Source: an uncultured Opitutia bacterium
Lineage (GTDB): Bacteria > Verrucomicrobiota > Verrucomicrobiia > Opitutales > Opitutaceae
NCBI GenBank assembly: GCA_903900845.1
Contig: CAIUOU010000119.1
Span: 1-35,150 of the forward strand
Reading direction: 5' to 3'
DNA: 35,150 bases
Part shown: in pieces, positions 15,613-23,270 of the stretch
Layout of the letters: each line of letters starts with the position of its first letter
Position numbering within the stretch: position 1 is the first letter of the stretch
Notes under the pieces: model-generated
The model's database searches: none
Told to the model about the DNA's origin: nothing
Seen by the model: the letters and a program-made list of their open reading frames with translations, nothing else
Made by a program: the position numbers and the translations under genes

Positions 15613-18600
15613 ATGCCACCGTCTGCCCCTCGCTTGTTGTCCTCGAAACTCCATTGCTCCGGCATCCGTCTGACGTTCGCGTTCGCGCTCAGCGTGCTCG
15701 CTCCGGCTCAGGCGGTGTCGCAATCCCTCACACCTGCACCTTCACCCAGCGCGCCGAACCCGGGCGCTCCCAAGAATGCGGTGCCTGGCGATGTGTTCAA
15801 ACTCAACCCGTTCGAGGTGCGAACAGAAGCCGACAACAGCTATGGCGCCCTCAACTCGAACTCCCTCACACAGTTCGACACCGCGCTGAAGAACGTCCCG
15901 GTTTCCGCGGATATTTTCACCGAGGATTTCATCCGAGATGTCGCCGTGACAAATCTGGAGGACCTTATGCTTTCCTACGGCGCTGGCGCCGGCACGGTCA
16001 TGTCCAATCCCGAGTCTGATGCGCTGAGCCAGCAGCCCGGCGACCGCGTTGGTAATCAGACGATGGGCGTCCGCGGCGTTGGCGTGGGCGCGCCACGACG
16101 CGACGGCTTCGCCGGCACGTTCGGGACCGGTACAGGCATGAACAGTCTCTTTGATATCGAGCGCGCCGACGTGGTGCGCGGGCCGCAAGGTCTGCTCTAC
16201 GGAGCCAGCGGTGCCGGCGGCACGGTGAATATCGTCTCGAAGCGCGCCAACTTCAACCGGACTTCTGGCCGCACCGACTACCGCATCGACCAGCACGGGT
16301 CGAAGCAGCTGCTCTTCGACTATAACTGGGGCGCCGAAAATGTGGCCGTCCGCGTGGCGCTCCTGGATGACAACCAGCGCTACCGCCGGGTCTTCATCGG
16401 CTATGAGACCAGGGGTATTTATAGTCAGGTGGCGCTCCGAGTCGCCCCGCTCCGCACGGTCTTTCGTGTCATTGCCGGTCAGACGGAGAATGTCCGCGTG
16501 CTGAACTCGAATCAGGAAAACATCGCCTTCACCAACGCCGCCACCGACCCGCGCCACAACTTCGGTCTCGCCTACCTCCTGCGCAACAACATGGCCGGCG
16601 CCAATGATCCGGTCACGGGCAACCCGTACCCGCGGGGGGCGATCGCGGACGGCAAACTCAACTGGGGTAACATCAACTCCTGGGCCGGCACCGCTGCTTC
16701 CGAGTACGTGAACAACCGCTACTTCATTGCCACGGCTGAGACGGTCTGGACTCCCTGGCTCGCGACCCAGTTCTCCGCGCTCTATAATAACGCTCCCACC
16801 GATCGCGCGAATGGCGGTCTCGCGAATCTGAGCGCCCCGTTGCTGAACGGCAACCCGCTCACCACGTGGGCAAATGGCGGCACGCTCGCCGACACCGAGC
16901 AGCCCACCCGGCGCTGGGCCACGCGTGGATCGGCGATTCTCACCAACGATTTCTGGGGCAAGCGCGCTCGCAGCCAGACTTTGGTTGGCTACGACATCGA
17001 TTGGGCCGATACGGGCCCGACGGACTACGGCTACTTTCTCGCCGACGCTAATTATAACGTTATCTACAATCCTGCGATCCCGTCGAATCTAGGTCGGACG
17101 CCGATGCCCCGGCTGTGGTGGTCGGTTGCCGATGGCCCGGTGCGGAACCCTCTCGGCCGCGGTGGTTGGCTGGCGCCGCGGGTCACCTCCGGCGGCCAGA
17201 ACTATGTACGGATGGCCAACAATCCCCGAGACCCCAGCTGGGTTCGGCCCAACAATCCTCTCGGCATGGCCAGCCTGGCCGGTAATCCGGGCGTTTCCGG
17301 CCAGAACAACGACGGCCACAACTGGAAGAGTCGCACCGCCGGTGTTTACGCCGCCAATAACACGGGCTGGTTCAACAACCGGGTCTTCACGCTGGTGGGG
17401 TTGCGCGCCAACGAGAGTTTCAAACGCACGCCGAATCTATCGACGGTGGCCACGGCGGCACCTTGGGCGGAGTCGAACAAGACCAACAAGAGCTATAATC
17501 TCGGCATCAACGGCGCCATCCGCCCCTGGCTCAACGCCTACTATAGTTTTTCGAGCACGTATAACACTCCGCTCGTGAACGCCAACGATCCACTCGGCAA
17601 TCCGCCCGCCACGTCGAGCGGCGTCGGCCAGGAAATCGGGCTCAAGTTCGGCGATGAGCGCGGCCGCATCTCTGGATCCATTCAATACTACAGCACCAAT
17701 TCGAAGGACGAGATGATCAATGCCGGCACGGGCGTCCGCGACCTCGTCAATCCGACGGGCCTCAACGGCGCCCATGACGGGCCCGCCGGCACAAAGAATC
17801 AATGGGTCAACCTCGACCGCACCACCCGCGGGATCGAAGTGATCCTCACCGCCAACCCCACTCGCAACTGGAAGGTGCGGCTCGCCGCCACGACGTCCGA
17901 TGGCCAGAATCTGACGAACAAGCGGTATCCCATGCTGTGGAACGACAGCTTCCATGTCCGCAACGGCGCGGTGACCTACCAGAACGGCGCGCCGGTGCTC
18001 GTTCCCACCACGCCAACGGTCATCACCCCCGCGATCACGACGCTCAATCGCCAGGTTGATCCGGCCGTGCTGCAAGCCCAGGTAGGTGGGACGTGGGAGC
18101 CGCTCACCCTCGCGATGATGAACGACCGGAATAACCCGTATTGGGCCACTCCCGCGGACGATAATGGACGAATCCAGACCAGTAATCTTCGCCGCGTGCT
18201 CCAGTTCTTCGTTGGCGCCAATGGTAGCGCGCTCACGGGCAAGACTGGCCTCGCCACCGCGGAGATCCCGTACGCCTGGTCCGATCCCTATGGTACCAAG
18301 GGCCAGACGGTCGTCGCCCGGGAAGGAGAGAAGACCGTGGGCTACGCCCAATATGTATTCTCGATGACCAACAGCTATAGTTTCACCGGGGATAATTTCC
18401 TAAGGGGCGTCGGCCTCGGCAGCACCCTGGGTTTGGGACTGAAGAATCGCACGTTTTACTACAACACACCGGGCGGTGGCCGTGAGCTCTACAGCTCCCC
18501 GAATACCTGGCAGGCCAACGTTTTTGTCTCCTACCGCCGTAAGGTCGGCAAGCGCTTCGGTTTCTCGAGCCAGGTGAACGTCACAAATGTGTTCAACCAT

Positions 18601-18717
18601 TACGTGTTCGGCACCCTTCCCAACAACGGTTCCGGCTACACTAACCCGGCCAACTTGGGCGTCAGCTTTTACGGCCAGCCACGCCTGTATGTCTGGACGA
18701 ATTCGCTGACTTTCTAG
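15613..18717 (+). CDS. TonB-dependent receptor (verrucomicrobial LNPFEV type)
   Basis: Outer-membrane transporter of 1034 residues. An N-terminal signal peptide (about 1-37, hydrophobic core TFAFALSVLAPAQA) is followed by a Pro/Ala-rich linker. The box LNPFEV is at 64-69, the likely TonB-contact region in this family. The plug domain ends with the RGPQGLLYGASGAGGTVNIVSKR block around residues 190-213. The remaining ~800 residues show the alternating aromatic strands of a 22-stranded barrel and finish in LYVWTNSLTF with the terminal Phe. It is 247 nt downstream of the PmoA-cytochrome fusion on the same strand and may act with it in uptake of that enzyme's substrate or product. The ATG at 15613 is the first in frame. 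GC content is slightly lower than in the neighbouring gene. Ligand unknown. Confidence 0.92.
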   Translation: MPPSAPRLLSSKLHCSGIRLTFAFALSVLAPAQAVSQSLTPAPSPSAPNPGAPKNAVPGDVFKLNPFEVRTEADNSYGALNSNSLTQFDTALKNVPVSADIFTEDFIRDVAVTNLEDLMLSYGAGAGTVMSNPESDALSQQPGDRVGNQTMGVRGVGVGAPRRDGFAGTFGTGTGMNSLFDIERADVVRGPQGLLYGASGAGGTVNIVSKRANFNRTSGRTDYRIDQHGSKQLLFDYNWGAENVAVRVALLDDNQRYRRVFIGYETRGIYSQVALRVAPLRTVFRVIAGQTENVRVLNSNQENIAFTNAATDPRHNFGLAYLLRNNMAGANDPVTGNPYPRGAIADGKLNWGNINSWAGTAASEYVNNRYFIATAETVWTPWLATQFSALYNNAPTDRANGGLANLSAPLLNGNPLTTWANGGTLADTEQPTRRWATRGSAILTNDFWGKRARSQTLVGYDIDWADTGPTDYGYFLADANYNVIYNPAIPSNLGRTPMPRLWWSVADGPVRNPLGRGGWLAPRVTSGGQNYVRMANNPRDPSWVRPNNPLGMASLAGNPGVSGQNNDGHNWKSRTAGVYAANNTGWFNNRVFTLVGLRANESFKRTPNLSTVATAAPWAESNKTNKSYNLGINGAIRPWLNAYYSFSSTYNTPLVNANDPLGNPPATSSGVGQEIGLKFGDERGRISGSIQYYSTNSKDEMINAGTGVRDLVNPTGLNGAHDGPAGTKNQWVNLDRTTRGIEVILTANPTRNWKVRLAATTSDGQNLTNKRYPMLWNDSFHVRNGAVTYQNGAPVLVPTTPTVITPAITTLNRQVDPAVLQAQVGGTWEPLTLAMMNDRNNPYWATPADDNGRIQTSNLRRVLQFFVGANGSALTGKTGLATAEIPYAWSDPYGTKGQTVVAREGEKTVGYAQYVFSMTNSYSFTGDNFLRGVGLGSTLGLGLKNRTFYYNTPGGGRELYSSPNTWQANVFVSYRRKVGKRFGFSSQVNVTNVFNHYVFGTLPNNGSGYTNPANLGVSFYGQPRLYVWTNSLTF

Positions 18718-18759
18718 TCGGCGCCAACAGGAGTGCCGGTGTGTCCCCATGGCGCCGAC
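18717..18759. terminator. 10-bp inverted repeat directly after TBDR stop
   Basis: GTCGGCGCCA (18717-18726) and TGGCGCCGAC (18750-18759) are perfect complements around a 23-nt loop, starting at the last base of the TAG stop. The two flanking genes converge here, so a bidirectional terminator fits. There is no strong T-run, so the call is moderate. Confidence 0.4.
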
Positions 18760-18788
18760 AATTGTGGCAGCGGCCCAGCCCAAGCGGG

Positions 18789-18824
18789 CCCGGCCAAAGG
18801 GGTCGGCCCGGCCAACGGGGTCGG
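18789..18824. repeat. 18-bp tandem duplication
   Basis: Two adjacent 18-nt copies, 18789-18806 and 18807-18824, begin CCCGGCCAA and end GGGGTCGG; they differ at one base. A poorer third copy may precede them. They lie in the gap between convergent genes. The remainder of the gap (to 18936) shows no gene. Confidence 0.6.
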
Positions 18825-18936
18825 GACGCAACCTGCAACGCACGGCCGGCAAGGGCGGGTGGTGACAAACGACGCGAGGGGCGTCGGGCGCGGCCGGTGC
18901 TCGGGGTGGCGTTCCTGGACGCCGCTTGCCGCGGGT

Positions 18937-20319
18937 TTACCGCGCTAGGGAGCGCGGAAGCATCGCCGCGAGGCGTTCGACCACCTCGGGCTGGGCGGTG
19001 GCGACGTTGCGGTTCTCCTCCGGATCGGAATCGTGGTCGTACAGTTCGACGGCGCCGTCGCTCCACCGCGTGAAGCGCCAGCGCGGTGTGCGCACGGAGT
19101 CGCCGCGCGCGGCGCCGCGGGTGACCAGCGTGAAGGCGGCGGCTTTGCCCGGCGCGTCCGGATCGCGCAGGAGTGGAAGGAGGCTCTGGCCCGCCAGCCC
19201 GGCCGGCGGAGTGAGCCCGCACAGCTCGGCCAGGGTCGGATAGAGGTCCACGAACTCCACCAGCCCGCGGGCGACTCCGGGCTTGGCGCCGGGCGCCGCG
19301 ATCAGGAGCGGTGCCCGGCAGCTCCGCTCGAAGAGCGTGTTCTTATTCCACCAGGTGCGTTCGCCGAGGTGGTAGCCGTGGTCGCCGAGGAACACCACGA
19401 TCGTGCTCTCCCAGAGCCCCAGCCGGTCCAGCGTGGCGAGCACGCGGCCGACCTGTGCGTCCATGAAGGAAACACAGGCGTAGTAGGCGCGGAGAAACTC
19501 CCGCTGGTCACGCTCGGTGAGCCGCGCGAAGACGGAGCCCAGTTCACCGAAGCCGACGGCGAGCGGCGGGGCGGGAGTGGTGTCGCCCGCCGGAAGGTGC
19601 AGAGGCAGGGAGTCCTCCGGATAGAGATCGAAATACTTCCTGGGCGCCACGAAGGGGTCGTGCGGCTTCATGAAGCCGGCGCCGATGATCCACGGGCGAG
19701 GTCCGAGTCTTTCGATCTCGGCGTTCACCGCGCGGGCGATTTGTCCATCGGGCTGGTCGTCGTCTTCGCCATCCATCGCCCCCCAGTGGCACCAACCCAG
19801 CCTGCCCTCCGAGAGATCGCGGCCGGCGAGTTTCTTGCGACCGAGCGGGGTCGCCTCGAAGGACTGCGCCGTGTGCCAGGAACGCGGCAGATCCATCCAC
19901 CGCGCGCGGAGGGCTTCATCGCGCCCGCCTCCCAGGTGAAAGATTTTCCCGAAGGCCGCCGCGTGCCGGCCGTCCTCCTTCAGGAGTTGGGGCAGGGTGA
20001 CGACCTCAGGCAGCCGGTCGCGGAGTGGCGTGCGGTTGTCGGTGATCCCGGTCTGGTCGGGGCGAAGGCCCGTGAGGAACGAGCTGCGGCTGGGGTTGCA
20101 GACGGTGTATTGCACGTAGGCGCGCTCGAAGCGCACCGACCGGGCGGCGAGTCGATCGAGGTGCGGAGTCTGGACCACCGTATTCCCGTAGCAGCCGAGG
20201 GTATCGCGCAGATCATCTACGGCGATCAGCAGCACGTTGAGTTTCCGCGCCGGCTCGACGGCCGCGAGATGTAGCGCACTGCAAGCGGCGAGCAGCGCCA
20301 ATCGAGGGAGTGCGATCAC
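18937..20319 (-). CDS. S1 sulfatase, iduronate-2-sulfatase-like
   Basis: A 460-residue formylglycine-dependent sulfatase, probably exported, removing sulfate esters from a glycan. Residues 1-21 are hydrophobic (signal peptide). NVLLIAVDDLRDTLGCYGN carries the metal-binding Asp35 and Asp36. The activation motif C-N-P-S-R starts at Cys74, the residue converted to formylglycine. IGAGFMKPHDPFVAP and VFLGDHGYHLGERTWWNK are typical of the iduronate-2-sulfatase-like subgroup. Translation is taken to start at GTG 20319, since this overlaps the upstream hydrolase stop as GTGA and begins the signal peptide; the longer frame would run through that gene. The exact sulfated sugar cannot be told from sequence. 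It is the last gene of the - strand operon. The C-terminus YDHDSDPEENRNVA is the usual family ending. Confidence 0.93.
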   Translation of the reverse strand: MIALPRLALLAACSALHLAAVEPARKLNVLLIAVDDLRDTLGCYGNTVVQTPHLDRLAARSVRFERAYVQYTVCNPSRSSFLTGLRPDQTGITDNRTPLRDRLPEVVTLPQLLKEDGRHAAAFGKIFHLGGGRDEALRARWMDLPRSWHTAQSFEATPLGRKKLAGRDLSEGRLGWCHWGAMDGEDDDQPDGQIARAVNAEIERLGPRPWIIGAGFMKPHDPFVAPRKYFDLYPEDSLPLHLPAGDTTPAPPLAVGFGELGSVFARLTERDQREFLRAYYACVSFMDAQVGRVLATLDRLGLWESTIVVFLGDHGYHLGERTWWNKNTLFERSCRAPLLIAAPGAKPGVARGLVEFVDLYPTLAELCGLTPPAGLAGQSLLPLLRDPDAPGKAAAFTLVTRGAARGDSVRTPRWRFTRWSDGAVELYDHDSDPEENRNVATAQPEVVERLAAMLPRSLAR

Positions 20320-21614
20320 GGCGGGGTAGGGAGGGGAAAAGGCAGCTCGTCGTTCGCGGGCGCTTCGCCTCGGATGACTTTGGCCGCGTGGCCGGTTAGG
20401 CGAAGGTAGTGGTCGCCGGGCAGGCCCTCGTAAGTAGCGAAGCGCACCCCGTCCCCGGGACCGGTCGGGGGATGATTCGTGACCTTGAAGATCGCCGTGG
20501 CCTCGTCGACTTCGTCGAACATCGCCACGTACAGCATGTTGGCTCCGGCGCGTTTCGCTCCGGCGATCTGCGACCAGAAGAAGCGGCCTTGGCGGCGGGG
20601 GATCTCGTCGAGCGGGGATGTCGGCTTCATGTTGTGCCAGCTGAAGCCGGGGAACGCGACGGGCAGGAAATCGATCCGGCGTTCCCGGCACCAGGCGAGG
20701 TCGGCTGACCAGACGGTGGCCGCGTGGGTGGCGGCGGTCTCGGGCGTACGATAGCGGCCTGGGGTCCAGGGCGAGATCACGTCGGCCATCTGGATGAGTT
20801 CGAGCAGGGCGGGGTCAGCGACCGAATCGCGGTTCAGGGTCCGCCAGCCGGTGGGTACCCCGAGCATGATCGCCAAGCCGCCGCTCTCGGCGTCCGTCTT
20901 GAGGAAGGTGAGGATCTGGCGCCAGTCCTCGAGCGAGGGGCGGGGCTTGTCGTGATCCTTGAAACCGCAGCCCCAAAGGGCGAGGAGAGGTTTGCCGTTG
21001 TGGCGCAGATACGCGGGGTCGCGCGTGAGCTGGGTGTCGCGGAGGAGCTGCTTCCAGTCGGCGATGAGTACCCCGGCCTTGCCGGGCGCGAGGCTGCTAA
21101 GGTCATACATCAGCGCGTAGACACGCTCGTGTTGGCGCGCCCCGGCCCGCACGTTCTCCAGCACGGCATTGTTGGCGGCGAGCGACGTGCCGCGCCCCAG
21201 CGAGTTGATGAACCGCTGGAGGAACGCGCCGTCGATGCCGTGCTCCTGCATCCAAGCGAAGTGCCGCACGACGGTCGGGCGCAGAAACGAGCTGAACACC
21301 TCGGCGCGTGAACCGTCGGCGTGCACCAGTTCGGTGGGGAAGCGCTCCGCGGCGGGAAACTCGGAAAGGTCCGGCCAAAGGTCGACGCGTACGTTGCCCG
21401 GTGCGGGTTTGGCGCCACCGCGGGTCCAGTGGTTGTAACCGCGCCTGGCGCCATCTCCCTCGGCGTTGAACCAGCCTTGGTAGCCGACCATCACCTTGCC
21501 GGCTAGGGTACCGGGGTCGATGGGGGTTGCCGGCACGGCCTCGGCGGCGTGGATGGCGCCGCAGAGTGCGCCTAGGGCTAGCACGATACGCCAGGGGAGG
21601 GGGACGGGGATCAT
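20316..21614 (-). CDS. GH71/GH99-like glycoside hydrolase, exported
   Basis: A 432-residue protein with a signal peptide (about 1-24, VLALGALCGAIHAA). The opening GKVMVGYQGWFNAEGDG, then HWTRGG and VDLWPDLSE, is typical of the GH71/GH99-like group often annotated as xylosidase/arabinosidase-like. Further family features are DGAFLQRFINSL, YALMYDLSSL, WRTLNRDSV, WTPGRY and the C-terminal YVAMFDEVDEATAIFK. The fold is an (alpha/beta)8 barrel; the closest characterised members act on alpha-mannosides or alpha-glucans, but this subgroup has no firmly assigned substrate that I can cite. It lies between two sulfatases, 84 nt after the first and with a 4-nt overlap with the second, which argues for a joint role in breaking down a sulfated polysaccharide. 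Confidence 0.85.
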   Translation of the reverse strand: MIPVPLPWRIVLALGALCGAIHAAEAVPATPIDPGTLAGKVMVGYQGWFNAEGDGARRGYNHWTRGGAKPAPGNVRVDLWPDLSEFPAAERFPTELVHADGSRAEVFSSFLRPTVVRHFAWMQEHGIDGAFLQRFINSLGRGTSLAANNAVLENVRAGARQHERVYALMYDLSSLAPGKAGVLIADWKQLLRDTQLTRDPAYLRHNGKPLLALWGCGFKDHDKPRPSLEDWRQILTFLKTDAESGGLAIMLGVPTGWRTLNRDSVADPALLELIQMADVISPWTPGRYRTPETAATHAATVWSADLAWCRERRIDFLPVAFPGFSWHNMKPTSPLDEIPRRQGRFFWSQIAGAKRAGANMLYVAMFDEVDEATAIFKVTNHPPTGPGDGVRFATYEGLPGDHYLRLTGHAAKVIRGEAPANDELPFPLPTPP

Positions 21615-21698
21615 CGGCGAGGGAAGCAGGTGCGCACGAGGGGCTGAAGGAAGGGAGCGGAGCTGGGGGCCTGAGGCAGAACAGATGGCGCCGCAACC

Positions 21699-23174
21699 TC
21701 ACTCTCGACTGAAGCCTTGGGCGCGATAGCGCTGCAGCGTTTCGGCCAGACGCCGCACGATTTCGGGATGAGCGGCGGAGACGTCCGTGGTCTCCCCCGG
21801 ATCGATCTCGAGGTTGATGAGGCGCGGCCGGAATTGTTCGGCCTTCGGTCCCGTGGCGGTGGGGGCTTTCTTTCCCTTGGGGGCCAGCGGGATGCCCTCG
21901 ATCCACTTCCACGGGCCGCTCCGGATCGCGTAGACGCCGCTCGCGCTTTGCAGGACGAGCTCGCGGCGGAGGGCGGACGCGGACGATGCGCCGAGCAACG
22001 CGGGCAGCACGTTCACGCTGTCGGGCGCGGTCGTGGCGCGATCGAGGGTCGGCTCGCCGACGAGGGCGGCGACGGTGGCAAACACATCGACGAGGCCGAT
22101 CATCTCCTGGCTAGTCGTCCCGGCTGGGATCCGGGCGGGCCAGTGCGCCAGGAAGGGAACCTTGAAGCCGCCTTCCCAAATGTCGTGTTTCCCGCCGCGG
22201 AGGGCCCCGTTGATCTTCAGGCCCGCGTCCATCGCGACCGTGTTCGCGCCGGTCCGGCTTCCGGGGTTGACCACCCCGCCATTGTCCGAGGTGAAGACGA
22301 TGAGCGTGTCGGCGAGCGTGTTTTGCTTCTCGAGCGCGGCGAGGATCCGGCCGACGCTGCGGTCGAGATCGTGGATGAAGTCACCGTAGGGCCCGGCCGG
22401 GCTCGAGCCGCGGCTCTCGGCGGACGGCGTGATCAACTCGTGGACGGCGACGGGCGCGAAATAGAGGAAGAAAGGCGCGGGGCGGCCCGCTTGCTGCTCC
22501 AACCAGCTTACGGCGCGGTCGGTGAGGTCGCCCATCGTCTTCGGGTCATCGCGCTCCGGGGCATCGAGACCGAGCTTGCCGGTGCCGGGGTTGAGCCGGG
22601 CCGAGCGGAGGCCGAAGACGCGGTGGTCCTCGACGAAGGCGCGCGTGATGTCGTTGTGATTCTGGGGGACGGCGAACTGGTAATCGAAGCCGAGCTCAAG
22701 CGGACCGGGCTTGAGGTCCCCGGTGTAATCGACCCGCGGCGCCGTGCCGTAGCCGAGGTGCCACTTGCCGACGAAACCGGTGGCGTAGCCGTGCCTCCTC
22801 AATAGCGAAGCGAGCGTGGGGCGCGAGGTCTCGATGAGGAGCGGGTCGAGGGTGTTGGCGACGCCGCCATGGTTGAGGGGTGTGCGCCAGCAATACCGGC
22901 CGGTGAGGAGCGCGTAGCGGGTCGGCGTGCAGACGGAAGACGGAGTGTAGGCCTGCGTGAAACGCCGGCCGTCGCGGGCAAGGCGGTCGAGATGGGGGGT
23001 GCGAACCAGCGCGGGATCGGCGCCGTAGCTTCCCGCGCTGCCGTAGCCGTAGTCATCCGCGAGGATGACGATGATATTGGGCGGGAGCGGCGGATTCGCG
23101 GCGTGACTCGAGACGGCGCACCCGGCGGCGAGCAGGGTCGAAAATAAAAGCTGGCGGCAGGGGAGCAGGGGCAT
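21699..23174 (-). CDS. S1 sulfatase (arylsulfatase-like), possible lipoprotein
   Basis: A 491-residue formylglycine sulfatase. The N-terminus MPLLPCRQLLFSTLLAAGC has a lipobox-like AAGC ending at Cys19, so it may be a lipoprotein rather than a soluble periplasmic enzyme. PNIIVILADDYGYGSAGSYG holds the metal ligands Asp40 and Asp41. The formylglycine motif is C-T-P-T-R from Cys82, followed by YALLTGRY. GKWHLGYG and FTSDNGGVVNPG are further family motifs, and INLEIDPGETTDVS closes the C-terminal domain. The ATG at 23174 is chosen because it starts the signal peptide. It lies 96 nt downstream of a TBDR and 84 nt upstream of the GH71/99-like gene on the same strand. It belongs to a different sulfatase subgroup from the one at 18937-20319, so the two probably remove sulfate from different positions. 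Confidence 0.93.
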   Translation of the reverse strand: MPLLPCRQLLFSTLLAAGCAVSSHAANPPLPPNIIVILADDYGYGSAGSYGADPALVRTPHLDRLARDGRRFTQAYTPSSVCTPTRYALLTGRYCWRTPLNHGGVANTLDPLLIETSRPTLASLLRRHGYATGFVGKWHLGYGTAPRVDYTGDLKPGPLELGFDYQFAVPQNHNDITRAFVEDHRVFGLRSARLNPGTGKLGLDAPERDDPKTMGDLTDRAVSWLEQQAGRPAPFFLYFAPVAVHELITPSAESRGSSPAGPYGDFIHDLDRSVGRILAALEKQNTLADTLIVFTSDNGGVVNPGSRTGANTVAMDAGLKINGALRGGKHDIWEGGFKVPFLAHWPARIPAGTTSQEMIGLVDVFATVAALVGEPTLDRATTAPDSVNVLPALLGASSASALRRELVLQSASGVYAIRSGPWKWIEGIPLAPKGKKAPTATGPKAEQFRPRLINLEIDPGETTDVSAAHPEIVRRLAETLQRYRAQGFSRE

Positions 23175-23270
23175 CGGCGGGTGCGTGGAGACGTGGCGCG
23201 GAGGGATCGGACCCAGCCGCACGCTTTGCCCGACCCGCGGGCGAAGCAATGAAACGGGAACGGAACTAAC

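Noticed and set aside
18937-20691. Longer start for the iduronate-2-sulfatase-like gene (584 codons)
   Set aside because: The added part is the out-of-frame reading of the upstream hydrolase. The GTG at 20319 starts a signal peptide and overlaps the upstream stop.
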